64,000 bases of DNA, from NCBI RefSeq assembly GCF_040545875.1, contig NZ_JBEPMR010000020.1. One strand, given 5' to 3'. The DNA is from Faecalicatena_A orotica (GTDB taxonomy: Bacteria > Bacillota > Clostridia > Lachnospirales > Lachnospiraceae). Of the stretch, positions 33,667 to 42,631 are shown one piece after another. The position numbers and the translations under genes are program-made. The notes under the pieces were generated by a model. The model was not told the DNA's origin. It did no database searches and saw nothing but the letters and a program-made list of their open reading frames with translations. Position 1 is the stretch's first letter; each line of letters starts with the position of its first letter.

Positions 33667-33874
33667 CTTCTTCTCCACTCCTTATCTCTCTAATTCTCTG
33701 GATGCATACCCCAAGTGCTACTCCTGCAAGTGCAAGAGGGATAACCGCTCCAATAATACATGCTGCTAATGGCGGCCTGAGTAAAAATACAACTACAGCA
33801 AAGCCGATAAAATATAATAATAAAAGTACTGTAATAATTACCGGAGCAACCATTTTCTTTCCATGTTTATTCAT
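33647..33874 (-). CDS. small two-helix membrane protein
   Basis: 75 residues: a lysine-rich start (NKHGKKM), two hydrophobic helices (about 10-32 and 35-56) and an acidic tail (RSGEEDDLSKY). I do not recognise a family. Its start overlaps the stop of the cytidylate-kinase-like gene, and its end overlaps the YbjQ gene, so the three are translationally linked. Confidence 0.65.
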   Translation of the reverse strand: MNKHGKKMVAPVIITVLLLLYFIGFAVVVFLLRPPLAACIIGAVIPLALAGVALGVCIQRIREIRSGEEDDLSKY

Positions 33875-34506
33875 TACTTTCTACCTTCCCACGTTCTGTA
33901 AATGGCTTCCAGTGCATCTACTACACTATCCACACCCATCAGGCTTACATTGAATACCATCTCATGGGACTCGGCACTGCCCCATTCGCGCCCGGTATGT
34001 GCCTCATAATACAGTTTACGTTCCTTATCGACCTTCTTGATTTTATCCCAGGCCTGCTTTTCAGTCAACTTATAAATATTAGAAATTCTCCGGATCCGGT
34101 CTTCTTTATAAGAGTAAATAAATACATTAATACAATTTGAATAATCCCCGAGCACATAATCCGCACATCTGCCAACAAAAATACAGGAACTCCTGTCTGC
34201 CAGCTTCTTTATGATACCGGTCTGCGTCTCATACATCCTGTCACTTAAAGGTGTGCCATAGACATCCGTTCCCATAAACGCTGTATAATCCCCTGTGCCA
34301 ACCACATAGGCCGACAGAAACTTGCCCAGAATCGTCTCATCTACACGGGACGCCTCCTCATCACTGACCTTCAGCTCCTTTGCAGCCATTCTGATCAGGT
34401 TATGGTCATAAAGAGGAATGTCCAGACGTTCTGCCAGACGGTTTCCAATCTCATGTCCGCCACTGCCAAACTGTCTGCCAATTGTTATAATCGTGTGTTC
34501 TGTCAT
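33874..34506 (-). CDS. cytidylate kinase-like P-loop protein
   Basis: 210 residues. The P-loop region IITIGRQFGSGGHEIGNRLA and the FVGRCADYVL motif place it in the cytidylate-kinase-like family (AAA_26), with an SADESHEMVFNVS-like C-terminal segment. These proteins are widespread in Clostridia and distinct from housekeeping Cmk; their substrate is unproven. AGGAGC precedes ATG 34506. First of a row that continues with a small membrane protein and YbjQ. Confidence 0.87.
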   Translation of the reverse strand: MTEHTIITIGRQFGSGGHEIGNRLAERLDIPLYDHNLIRMAAKELKVSDEEASRVDETILGKFLSAYVVGTGDYTAFMGTDVYGTPLSDRMYETQTGIIKKLADRSSCIFVGRCADYVLGDYSNCINVFIYSYKEDRIRRISNIYKLTEKQAWDKIKKVDKERKLYYEAHTGREWGSAESHEMVFNVSLMGVDSVVDALEAIYRTWEGRK

Positions 34507-34594
34507 ACTCTCAGCTCCTTTTCTCTGACAAATAGATTTACCGCCTTTTAGTTAGCTTTATTATAACTCATTTTAACTGAAAATAGATAGTTAT

Positions 34595-36526
34595 TTACAG
34601 ATAATCTTTGGCAAATATTTCTTCCGGCAGAGGCTTGCTGTAATAATACCCCTGAATCCTGTCCGCCCCCATCTCTCTCAGAAGTTCTGCCTGATCCGCC
34701 TTCTCAATCCCTTCCACTACAACGACCTGGCCAAGGCTGTGGAAAAGATCGATCAGTGTCTTTATAAGCACTTCTGAATCTGTATTCCCCGGGAAGCCTA
34801 TCAGCAGGCTGCGGTCTATTTTCACACACTCGAACGGAAACTCTAGTACACTGGCCAGATTCGAGTAGCCAGTTCCAAAATCATCCAGATAAAACCCGAT
34901 GCCAGCCCTGTTCATATTATGCATCACATTCTTCATGTATCTCATATCCTGAAGAAGCACCCGTTCCGTTACCTCTATCTTAAGTCTGCCGGGCTGCAGA
35001 TGGTGTCGTTTCAGGCAGTCCAGAATCCGTTTTTCAATTCCTGCATCCGCAAACTGCTGCATAGATAAATTGATGGAAATACTCTTAATACTGCTCTCCG
35101 GATTCCTTTCTAACAGTTCACACACTTCTTCCAACACAATCCAGCTCAGTTCATCAATCAGTCCGGATTCCTCAGCAATGGGGATGAATCTGGACGGAGG
35201 CACCGGATTGCCCTCATAGTCATTCAGTCTCAGCAATGCTTCTGCAGAACTGAAACTGCCGTCTTTATGGCGAACAGGCTGATACCAGACTCTGAACCTT
35301 CTCAGTTCCACAGACCGCTGCATGATCTCCAGAATCTTCTTATCTTCTTCATATTTCTGTATCTCTGACTCCGCAAAATGGATACTGCGGTCAGGTGCTT
35401 CCTTCGCCTTCTGAATCGCATATTCCAGATGGTCCATCAGCTGCGACGGTGTAAGCTGCTGACCAACACAGTCAAGATACATAAATGCTGTTTTAATATG
35501 TGTATGTATATCCCCCACTGACCAGACGCCCTGGCATCTCTTTTTCACAATGCTGTAATTCTCTTTTGACTTTTCTTCTGATTCAAAAGGAATAATCAGG
35601 GCAAATTCTACATTTCCGAATCGGAAAACTTCTGCCTTGGGAATAATCCTGCTCAATTCAGTTGCAATTGTATAGAGAAATTCATCGCCTTTCTGATGTC
35701 CGTAGTTTTTGTTGATGACATCAAACTTTCTAAGTGCTGCCATAACAACCTGGAAATGCTGTCTCCCTGCAAGCCGCAGAGAGATATTCTCAAAAAAGCT
35801 CTCCCGGTTGCCCACCTTTGTCAGATGATCTTTCTTAAATTCCCGATTCTGGAAACTAATGAAAAGAATCAAATTGGCAATAGCCATGCCAGTCCCGTTC
35901 ATGAGCATATCAGGATAACATAGTTGGAAAATACACATCAGTGCAATGATTGGCGGTAATGTGCGGATAATCCTTACAATCGATTCACTGACACTTGGAC
36001 GGTTCCTCCAATAGCAGATGTAAACCATCACAATCTCAGCCGCCATTACTCCATACCCCAATACATTCAGTACTCCCCTGTGGTACCTTCCGGCATTATC
36101 AAAATAGAAAAGAATTCCTGTCCTGATATTAGTAATCAGTGCCGCAAAATAAATGATATTCACTGCTGCCAGCCCTTTGACGGCACGTATCAGACACTTC
36201 TTATCATATACATGCGCCAGCATCATAATAAACACATATGCAGCAATTATTGAACATATGATGACCGTGAGCATGAAATAAATGCTGTTCAGAGCCATAT
36301 TGACCCCATACGGGGTACCTCTGTGCCCTGCCGCAAACACAGATACCGCATCCAGAATAATAGAAAACAGCGAAAGCCAAAGACATACACGGTATAATTT
36401 TTCTCTCGCGTTAATAACCGTACGCCTTTCATAAAAGTATAAGATCAGCACAACAATGACAATAAATGCCATGTATTCCCCTGCAAGTGACCAATGTATC
36501 ATATACACACCCCGATTATGAATCAT
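34595..36526 (-). CDS. membrane GGDEF/EAL c-di-GMP phosphodiesterase
   Basis: 643 residues. Seven membrane helices fill residues 1-220, then a GGDEF-like domain (220-390), then an EAL domain (395-640). The GGDEF signature is degenerate (FRFGNVEFALI instead of GGDEF), so no cyclase activity is expected. The EAL domain keeps EALLRL, SINLSMQQF, KIEVTERVLL, YLDDFGTGYSN and VVVEGIEKADQ, including the catalytic and metal residues, so it should hydrolyse c-di-GMP. The membrane part probably senses a signal. Start may be ATG 36526 or 36502 (MIHWSLAGEYM). Confidence 0.9.
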   Translation of the reverse strand: MIHNRGVYMIHWSLAGEYMAFIVIVVLILYFYERRTVINAREKLYRVCLWLSLFSIILDAVSVFAAGHRGTPYGVNMALNSIYFMLTVIICSIIAAYVFIMMLAHVYDKKCLIRAVKGLAAVNIIYFAALITNIRTGILFYFDNAGRYHRGVLNVLGYGVMAAEIVMVYICYWRNRPSVSESIVRIIRTLPPIIALMCIFQLCYPDMLMNGTGMAIANLILFISFQNREFKKDHLTKVGNRESFFENISLRLAGRQHFQVVMAALRKFDVINKNYGHQKGDEFLYTIATELSRIIPKAEVFRFGNVEFALIIPFESEEKSKENYSIVKKRCQGVWSVGDIHTHIKTAFMYLDCVGQQLTPSQLMDHLEYAIQKAKEAPDRSIHFAESEIQKYEEDKKILEIMQRSVELRRFRVWYQPVRHKDGSFSSAEALLRLNDYEGNPVPPSRFIPIAEESGLIDELSWIVLEEVCELLERNPESSIKSISINLSMQQFADAGIEKRILDCLKRHHLQPGRLKIEVTERVLLQDMRYMKNVMHNMNRAGIGFYLDDFGTGYSNLASVLEFPFECVKIDRSLLIGFPGNTDSEVLIKTLIDLFHSLGQVVVVEGIEKADQAELLREMGADRIQGYYYSKPLPEEIFAKDYL

Positions 36527-36740
36527 AATGGAGATATTATAGCATATTTTGACAATACTGGCAGAAACAATTTACATTCTGCTTTTCTTTTCACACTTTT
36601 TTACGGTGCAATAATGCATGATTATAAGCATATAATGAAATATTATAAAATTTCGCTTTTTTTATCTTGTAATGGGGAAATCAAAATGCTAGAATAGATA
36701 CGCGTCAGACAACTTTATTACAGCAGTGGGGGAAATTAAT

Positions 36741-37637
36741 ATGTCATTCTTTAATAAATTAGATAATATGCAGAAACAGCGTGTTTATGGGATGGGCAAT
36801 GCAATTCTGGGTTCTGTAATGTTTGCCTTTGGGCTTAATGTTTTTATCACGCCTCTTTCATTATATAACGGCGGCTTTATGGGTATCTCACAGCTGATCC
36901 GTACCCTGATTGTCCAGGTATTCCATTTTTCCTTTGGACAGACCGATATCGCCGGTATCATTTATTTTTTAATCAACATACCTTTGATCTATATGGCATG
37001 GAGCAAGATGGGTAAAGAATTCTTTGGACGGTCCGTTATTACAATTATTGTACAGACAGCGGCGCTTACCTTTTTGCCTGTTCCGGCCAGCCCGGTCATC
37101 GATGACTACCTGACCGCCTGCGTAATCGGGGGCATTATCGCAGGTACCGGTTCTGGCATGATCTTACGAGGCGGCAGTTCCGGCGGGGGACAGGATATTC
37201 TGGGCATCTATTTCACAAAGAAATTCCCGGGATTCAGCGTAGGCAAAGTATCCATCATCATCAATTTCTTTGTCTATGGCATCTGCCTTTTGATGTTTAA
37301 TATTGAAATTGTTATTTATTCTTTGATTTACGGTGTTGTGTACTCCATCGCATGTGACCGCGTACATATTCAGAACATCAATATGAGTGTTATGATTTTT
37401 ACGAAAAAGCTCGGAATCTCGAGGGCAATCATCGAACAGACCGGGCGCGGCGTCACCAACTGGGACGGGGCCGGGGCCTACACGAACCAGACATCGTACA
37501 TTCTGTTTGTTGTTATTTCAAAATACGAGGTCAGCCAGTTGAAACGGATTGTCCGTAGTATTGATCCGAACGCATTCATGATATTTACAGAAGGGTGCTC
37601 TGTATCGGGCAACTTCGAAAAAAGGCTGTATCCATAA
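36741..37637 (+). CDS. YitT-family membrane protein
   Basis: 298 residues. Five to six N-terminal helices with the YitT pattern (AFGLNVFITPLSLYNGGFMG, GTGSGMILRGGSSGGGQDIL) are followed by a C-terminal soluble DUF2179 domain (TGRGVTNWDGAGAYTNQ). Function unknown; often annotated as a DUF161/DUF2179 transporter-like protein. ATG 36741 follows GGGGG by 8 nt; GTG 36726 lies inside the ribosome site and is rejected. Its stop codon is in the loop of a terminator hairpin. Confidence 0.9.
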   Translation: MSFFNKLDNMQKQRVYGMGNAILGSVMFAFGLNVFITPLSLYNGGFMGISQLIRTLIVQVFHFSFGQTDIAGIIYFLINIPLIYMAWSKMGKEFFGRSVITIIVQTAALTFLPVPASPVIDDYLTACVIGGIIAGTGSGMILRGGSSGGGQDILGIYFTKKFPGFSVGKVSIIINFFVYGICLLMFNIEIVIYSLIYGVVYSIACDRVHIQNINMSVMIFTKKLGISRAIIEQTGRGVTNWDGAGAYTNQTSYILFVVISKYEVSQLKRIVRSIDPNAFMIFTEGCSVSGNFEKRLYP

Positions 37638-37655
37638 CGGATACAGCCTTTTTTC
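37618..37655 (+). terminator. terminator of yitT-like gene
   Basis: AAAAAGGCTGTATCC pairs with GGATACAGCCTTTTTT; the TAA stop is in the loop. Confidence 0.92.
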
Positions 37656-37674
37656 ATGTTATCAGGCTATTTTC

Positions 37675-39048
37675 TTAAGAAGCTGTCTGCTCCTCATACT
37701 TCATACTGGCTTCTGCCCTCTGCTGTGTAAGTTTCCGCATCGTCATAAAATAGGCTGCTGCAAGCGGAATACATGCGCCGATCCATGCCAGCGGACTAGC
37801 CCAGCATGCACCAGCAAAGCCAATGGAGGCTGTAAGGAAGATTGCGGCAAAGGTCCTCATGACCAGTTCCATAATCCCGGCCACCGTAGGCATAAATCCT
37901 TTTCCGAGTCCCTGCAGTGTAAATCTATAGATGAACAACAGTGCCAGTACAAAATACATAACTCCATTGATCTGAAGATATGTCTGGGCCATACTCTGGA
38001 CACCTGTTTCCCCTGATCCTACAAACAATCCCGCGAGCTGATACCCGGCAAAAATATTCACGAGTGCCATCACAATACTGAATCCCACGGAAATCAGGCT
38101 GCATTGGAAAACTCCCTGTTTTATCCTGTCTATCTTTCCTGCACCATAATTCTGTGCCGCATAGGTCGCCATCGTTGTTCCAAAAGAGTTCATCGGCTGT
38201 GCCGCAATCTGGTCGATCCTTTGTGCCGCCGAGAATGCCGCAACTGCAATCGAGCCAAGCCCGTTAAGTACAAACTGAAGTACGACCGCACCAATTGCAA
38301 TGATAGACATCTGGAACCCCATCGGCATCGCAACTTTAAAATGCTGGCCGATATCCCATCCAGAAACCTTCCAGTCATCCTTTTTCAGATGCAGTATCGG
38401 AAGTTTCTTCTTAATATACCATAAGCACATCAGCGCTGACGCCATCTGTGCAATAATCGTAGCCCAGGCTGCCCCGGCCACCCCCATTTTCGCTCCCATG
38501 ATGAGTGCAAAATCGAGCACGATGTTCAGAATACATGCAATAATTAAAAAGAAAAGCGGTGTCTTGCTGTCCCCCAGAGCTCTGATGATATTGGATAAAA
38601 AGTTAAACAGCATACTGGCTATAATACCCCAGAAAATGATCACGATATACTCATATGCCGAATCAATAATCTCCGCCGGGGTCCGCATCAGTTCCAGAAT
38701 ATTTCTTGCCAGCGGAACGGAAACCACTGTCAGTACAACAGTTACTGCAAGACTGATCCACGCCCCTGCTGCCACACTCTTTCTGACACCGGCCTCATCT
38801 TTTGCCCCAAACCGCTGGGCTGTAATGATAGCGAGCCCGGCGCTCACGCCCATTGCAAATCCGAGTATCAGGAAACTAATACTGCCCGTGCACCCCACTG
38901 CCGCCAGTGCATGCACCCCTAATGTCCTTCCCACAATCAAGGTATCTACCATACTATATAACTGCTGAAAAATATTCCCGATCAATAAGGGAATCGTAAA
39001 CATCACAATCAATTTCCACGGTCTGCCTTCTGTCATCTTTTTCGTCAT
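37675..39048 (-). CDS. MATE-family multidrug/metabolite exporter
   Basis: 457 residues and about 12 helices in two MatE halves. Signatures: FTIPLLIGNIFQQLYSMVDT, GRTLGVHALAAVGCTGSISF, INGVMYFVLALLFIYRFTLQ, LGKGFMPTVAGIMELVMR. It exports cationic drugs or metabolites using Na+ or H+. AGGAGG precedes ATG 39048. Monocistronic and divergent from the AraC regulator, which could control it. Confidence 0.93.
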   Translation of the reverse strand: MTKKMTEGRPWKLIVMFTIPLLIGNIFQQLYSMVDTLIVGRTLGVHALAAVGCTGSISFLILGFAMGVSAGLAIITAQRFGAKDEAGVRKSVAAGAWISLAVTVVLTVVSVPLARNILELMRTPAEIIDSAYEYIVIIFWGIIASMLFNFLSNIIRALGDSKTPLFFLIIACILNIVLDFALIMGAKMGVAGAAWATIIAQMASALMCLWYIKKKLPILHLKKDDWKVSGWDIGQHFKVAMPMGFQMSIIAIGAVVLQFVLNGLGSIAVAAFSAAQRIDQIAAQPMNSFGTTMATYAAQNYGAGKIDRIKQGVFQCSLISVGFSIVMALVNIFAGYQLAGLFVGSGETGVQSMAQTYLQINGVMYFVLALLFIYRFTLQGLGKGFMPTVAGIMELVMRTFAAIFLTASIGFAGACWASPLAWIGACIPLAAAYFMTMRKLTQQRAEASMKYEEQTAS

Positions 39049-39395
39049 GTCTTGTTACCTCCTGTTTTGCTTAAATTTGTTTCCAGTTAACTTCCTGAGA
39101 TGGAAACATTTCCGGTAAACATGTTCTATTATAATCAATCCCGGAAAAAGCAGAATGTAATATGTTGTGCTTTAAATGTAGTATTTTGCTTTATTCCCCC
39201 GGACAACCCGCAGGACGGGCATGACTGCCAGTACCATCCATTTGACTTTTCTGCAGGAATGTTTATATTTTCATTGAATTATCCCCCCGTACAGGAGTAT
39301 AATTTTTAGTACATGCAATTCAGGACGCTCTTATATCCTATGCGGTGTCAGACGAATTATCAGCATCAAATATCATTTATCCGGGAGGTGACTTT
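39049..39395. other. divergent promoter region MATE / AraC
   Basis: Non-coding region between divergent genes. No confident operator identified; short plus-strand open frames here lack ribosome sites. Confidence 0.45.
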
Positions 39396-40250
39396 ATGTA
39401 CAGACAGGAATATGACCTGACTTATGATGACTTAAACCCTACTTTTTTATTTATCTGTAATCTGAAGCGTACAGAAACTGAAGAGAATTACCACAGTCAT
39501 GAACATTTAGAGATTTCTGTCGTGACAAAGGGATATGGTACTTATTACATAGACGGAAAAGAATACCCGATCAAAGCCGGAGATCTGATTATCCTGAATC
39601 CCGGAACTTATCACAGAAGTCTCGTAACTTGCCCGCAGTGCTGTGCAACAGAGTATTACATCGGATTCAGCGATATACACATTCGGCATATGCCCCCAAA
39701 TACCCTGCCTCTGCCAAACGGGAATATGATTATTCCTATGAAAGACGGTATGCGTCAGGATGTGTACCGTCTTTGTTCTGCTATGGGGAAGGAATTTCAT
39801 ACATGCCGCCCCGGACGCTACTTCATGCTGAAGTCCTACCTGATCCAGTTTATCCTGCTCCTGTTAAGAGACCAGCAGGAAGTCATGGAAGAACAAAATG
39901 GCTGTATCTTCGAATCTCCAAACAAGAAATACGTCGTAAAACAGATGATCCGCTACTTTAATGAACATTATCACGAAAAAATCTCGCTTGACCAAATCGC
40001 TAAGAACATGTATCTGAGTACATTTTATGTCTCCAAAATTTTCAAAAGTGAGACTGGTGATACCCCTATTAATTATCTGATCGAACTTCGAATGGAAAAA
40101 GCGCGGGAACTGATGGAGGAGTCTCCGGAACTTAGTATACAGAATGTGGCAGCTATGGTCGGGTATGACGACGCCTACCACTTCAGCAAGCTTTTCAAGA
40201 AACATTTCGGGACGGCACCCAGTAAATACCGGGCAATAGGGAATCAATAG
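39396..40250 (+). CDS. AraC-family transcriptional regulator
   Basis: 284 residues. An N-terminal cupin sensor (HSHEHLEISVVTKGYGTYYI, KAGDLIILNPGTYH) is followed by two AraC HTH motifs (KISLDQIAKNMYLSTFYVSK, IFKSETGDTPINYL; LSIQNVAAMVGYDDAYHFSK, LFKKHFGTAPSKYR). GGGAGGTG lies 6 nt before ATG 39396; a longer frame to 39345 lacks a ribosome site. Target unknown; the divergent MATE gene is one candidate. Confidence 0.93.
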   Translation: MYRQEYDLTYDDLNPTFLFICNLKRTETEENYHSHEHLEISVVTKGYGTYYIDGKEYPIKAGDLIILNPGTYHRSLVTCPQCCATEYYIGFSDIHIRHMPPNTLPLPNGNMIIPMKDGMRQDVYRLCSAMGKEFHTCRPGRYFMLKSYLIQFILLLLRDQQEVMEEQNGCIFESPNKKYVVKQMIRYFNEHYHEKISLDQIAKNMYLSTFYVSKIFKSETGDTPINYLIELRMEKARELMEESPELSIQNVAAMVGYDDAYHFSKLFKKHFGTAPSKYRAIGNQ

Positions 40251-40298
40251 CATGCAATGGAATCTTTTGGCGGTTCTTTTATAGCCAGATTATGATTT

Positions 40299-40330
40299 AT
40301 ACTTCGGGGATATGCCCCGAAGTATTTTTT
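40299..40330 (+). terminator. terminator of the AraC gene
   Basis: ATACTTCGGGG pairs with CCCCGAAGTAT, followed by TTTTT. Confidence 0.92.
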
Positions 40331-40391
40331 GTGTTAGCATCTTTTGGGAACTGCCTGCTATATAGGGGTTTGGCCGAGAGCTTAGTTTGTT

Positions 40392-40753
40392 TAACTTCAA
40401 TCACGTTCCCGCGAAAGGAACGACTATGACCTTTCTGATGAGACATTTTGGATTATCGATTTCAATCCACATTCCCGCGAAGGGAACGACGAATACAACA
40501 CTTCAAGATGGCTCGACAGAGTGGATTTCAATCCACGTTCCCGCGAAGGGAACGACAGTGGTCCGGTCCGGCAGCGATCACAGGCATAAATTTCAATCCA
40601 CGTTCCCGCGAAGGGAACGACCCGTGCTGATGAATATACACAGACAGATTACGGAAATTTCAATCCACGTTCCCGCGAAGGGAACGACTTGCAGGCCTTA
40701 CGGCAGCGGTAACCGGTAACGATTTCAATCCACGTTCCCGCGAAGGGAACGAC
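40392..40753 (-). CRISPR. type I-C CRISPR array 1 (6 repeats, 5 spacers)
   Basis: 32-bp repeats reading ATTTCAATCCACG-TTCCCGCGAAG-GGAACGAC on the plus strand, spacers 33-35 bp. The lowest-coordinate repeat is degenerate (one base lost, GAAAGG) and the second has one change, so the leader is on the high-coordinate side and transcription is on the minus strand, giving crRNA handles ending GGATTGAAAT. Repeat sequence and direction fit the type I-C cas genes on the same strand. Confidence 0.97.
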
Positions 40754-40923
40754 TGCAAAATAAACAATTCCCACCCTTAATATTTAGGCATTTTCACCTA
40801 AATATCAGAGCAACTTGTCTATATTGCGCTCTTTTTTCTCTTTTTCAATTGCAAACGCACTCAATTTGTGCATTTTTTCTGGTGCGAATCTCCCAGAGTT
40901 TTTATGTTCACTTCGGGTTCGCA
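40754..40923 (-). promoter_or_regulatory. CRISPR leader copy 1
   Basis: About 170 bp shared with the leaders at 42309, 42632 and 48571. Contains two inverted repeats: ATATTTAGG/CCTAAATAT (40780-40805) and GTGCGAA/TTCGCAC (40882-40924), plus the box GTGCATTTTTTCTGG. Confidence 0.85.
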
Positions 40924-41047
40924 CTACATACTTAATATCTCGTCAAATGTTATTCGTCCCTCCGCACCAATATGTTTAACACTAACCTTATAGTTACATC
41001 TCAATTAAAAATACCAAAGACTGTTAAGCTCTACATCTATTATAAAT
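40924..41047 (-). pseudogene. decayed cas2 3' end, remnant 1
   Basis: Aligns codon by codon with the last about 40 codons of the intact cas2 (its CTACAT stop/Met codons, then ACCAATATG for the H/R-IGV stretch, CTTATAGTT for NYK). At least one stop codon interrupts it. It joins leader 1 exactly where cas2 joins leader 3. Confidence 0.75.
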
Positions 41048-41076
41048 TACAAGTCCCGTCCCCACAAGGGAACGAC
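41046..41076 (-). repeat. solitary degenerate CRISPR repeat
   Basis: CCCGTCCCCACAAGGGAACGAC resembles the 3' part of the array repeats. No spacer or second repeat follows. It ends the cas2 remnant, as at 42601-42631. Confidence 0.65.
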
Positions 41077-41169
41077 ACTGTCAAAACCTATGTTTATGAC
41101 AGAATAAATCGAATTACTGGCCCCTAAATAAATCAAAGTTCAGAAAAAGCCACCATTACGGCGGCTCTA

Positions 41170-41373
41170 TCAATCCCAGTTAATAGCCTCATGTGGGATT
41201 GTTTCCGGGTCTGCAAGTGCTTCTTCAAGACTTGCTTTCTCGGCCAGAGTCAGCTTTGTAAAATCCGGATCCCACGCAAGGACAAGCTTACGAACAATCT
41301 CCAGTGCTAAATTTTGGTCACTCTCTGGCAATACCTCCATGAGATCAATCATCTCTTTGGTTGCTGTATTCAT
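41170..41373 (-). CDS. probable antitoxin partner of the RelE-type toxin
   Basis: 67 residues, acidic, without a recognised DNA-binding motif: MIDLMEVLPESDQNLALEIV at the start and an EKASLEEALADPETI tail. ATG 41373 has AAAGGAGG 8 nt upstream. It follows the RelE/ParE-like gene by 28 nt on the same strand, so toxin comes first, as in HigBA-type pairs. The antitoxin call rests on size and position. Confidence 0.65.
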   Translation of the reverse strand: MNTATKEMIDLMEVLPESDQNLALEIVRKLVLAWDPDFTKLTLAEKASLEEALADPETIPHEAINWD

Positions 41374-41401
41374 CTTCTTACCTCCTTTTATGGAGAAGAT
41401 A

Positions 41402-41662
41402 TTATTTATATATATCCCCTCTTGAATCCACATTGATAATATATAATATCTCTATTATGCCGTCTGAGCCATAATTATATATTATCCTATACTTGCCTAC
41501 CCTTAGCCGCTTCCTGCCATCTGTAAAGCCCTGCAATAGCTTTATATCTCCCACGGGTGGCTTTTGCGTTAACCCTTCAATGCCTGCCTTTAAGCGCTGT
41601 TTTGTCGGTCTATCCAGTGCGTTAATATACTTAGCGGCTTTCTTACTATACTCAATTTGCAT
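41402..41662 (-). CDS. RelE/ParE-family toxin
   Basis: 86 residues. KKAAKYINALDRPTKQRLKA, GDIKLLQGFTDGRKRLRVGK and YRIIYNY follow the RelE/ParE fold (helix hairpin then beta-sheet with R and Y residues near the active site of mRNA interferases). It would cut mRNA on the ribosome or poison gyrase if a true toxin. Its ribosome site is AAAGGAGATACCGAG. It lies with its partner between CRISPR array 1 and array 2. Confidence 0.82.
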   Translation of the reverse strand: MQIEYSKKAAKYINALDRPTKQRLKAGIEGLTQKPPVGDIKLLQGFTDGRKRLRVGKYRIIYNYGSDGIIEILYIINVDSRGDIYK

Positions 41663-41731
41663 CTCGGTATCTCCTTTATTTTGATACCTCCATCATAGCA
41701 TATTTAAACTATTCCAGCAATATATTACTCT

Positions 41732-41926
41732 TCACTTTTTCATTCGTTCTAATTCTTTTTCCACGCAATCTTGTACAAATGCAGATAGTTTCATCCCTTT
41801 AAATTTTGCCGCCGCTTTATATTCTGCTTTTTTTCCCTTTGCTGCCATAACTGTTATTCTATCATATTTTTCTTTTTGATAATTATTTACATAGGCTATT
41901 GCATCTTCCTTTTTTGCGTATGCCAT
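41732..41926 (-). CDS. small RHH-like DNA-binding/antitoxin-type protein
   Basis: 64 residues: MAYAKKEDAIAYVNNYQKEK at the start and KGKKAEYKAAAKFKGMKLSA then FVQDCVEKELERMK, which resembles the ribbon-helix-helix antitoxins (CopG/Arc-like) by eye. No adjacent second gene forms an obvious pair, although the RelE pair is 70 nt downstream. TAGGAGG precedes ATG 41926. It may be a solitary antitoxin. Confidence 0.65.
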   Translation of the reverse strand: MAYAKKEDAIAYVNNYQKEKYDRITVMAAKGKKAEYKAAAKFKGMKLSAFVQDCVEKELERMKK

Positions 41927-42076
41927 TGTAACACCTCCTATTATATTAAAGGTAGCATATTTAAATAAATGTGTCAACTTTACTTGTCGGCATCTCCATA
42001 TATTAAATAAAAAAGTATTTTGGAATATTTAAACTATCCCATCATGTGCTTAACAACGAAACAATACCACAAACTT
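41927..42076. other. intergenic before array 2
   Basis: Short AT-rich non-coding stretch; nothing recognised. Confidence 0.4.
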
Positions 42077-42308
42077 ATTTTAATCCGCGTTCCCCCGAAG
42101 GGAACGACGATGTATCTCCACAATCTAGAAGGTTATCAATAGATTTCAATCCACGTTCTCGCGAAGGGAACGACAGGATACTAATGTATAATAGATGTAA
42201 ATATACCAATTTCAATCCACGTTCCCGCGAAGGGAACGACGATGCTGTCCATTCTCGTCTCCTAGAACAAACTCCAATTTCAATCCACGTTCCCGCGAAG
42301 GGAACGAC
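42077..42308 (-). CRISPR. type I-C CRISPR array 2 (4 repeats, 3 spacers)
   Basis: Same 32-bp repeat as array 1. The lowest-coordinate repeat has four changes (TTTTAATCCGCG, CCCCCG), the next one (TTCTCGCG), and the two nearest the leader are perfect. Spacers are 34-37 bp. Confidence 0.96.
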
Positions 42309-42478
42309 AGCAAAATGAACAATTCCCACCCTCAATATTTAGGGATTTTCACCTAAATATCAGAACACCTTGCCTACATTGCGCTCTTTTTTCGCTTTTT
42401 CATTTGCAAACGTACTCATTTTGTGCATTTTTTCTGGTGCGAATCTCCCAGAGTTTTTATGTTCACTTCGGGTTCGCA
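42309..42478 (-). promoter_or_regulatory. CRISPR leader copy 2
   Basis: Same organisation as leader 1: ATATTTAGG/CCTAAATAT (42335-42360), TTGTGCATTTTTTCTGG box, GTGCGAA/TTCGCAC (42437-42479). Confidence 0.85.
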
Positions 42479-42600
42479 CTACATAATTAATGTCTCGTCA
42501 AATGTTATTCGCCCCTCTACACCAATACGTTTAACACTCACTTTATAGTTACGTCCTAATAAAAAATACCGAAAACTGTCAAGTTCTACATCTATGATAA
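42479..42600 (-). pseudogene. decayed cas2 3' end, remnant 2
   Basis: Reads without a stop for about 40 codons and ends ETLIM then TAG, against QTLIM in the intact cas2. Further matches are NYK (GRNYKV against GNNYKT) and RIGVE against HIGVD. The 5' two-thirds of the gene is missing and replaced by a degenerate CRISPR repeat and leader 3. Confidence 0.85.
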
Positions 42601-42631
42601 ATTTCACGCCCGTTCCCGCTAGGGAACGAAC
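42601..42631 (-). repeat. solitary degenerate CRISPR repeat beside leader 3
   Basis: ATTTCA-CGCCCGTTCCCGC then TAGGGAACGAA: recognisable but altered repeat, with no spacer. It is the only repeat attached to the leader next to the intact cas2. Confidence 0.75.

Noticed and set aside
41046..42631. Lone degenerate repeats as CreA-like antitoxin RNAs for the nearby toxin
   Set aside because: A guide RNA of that type needs a spacer-like stretch bounded by repeat sequence and a matching target in the toxin promoter; neither is visible here.
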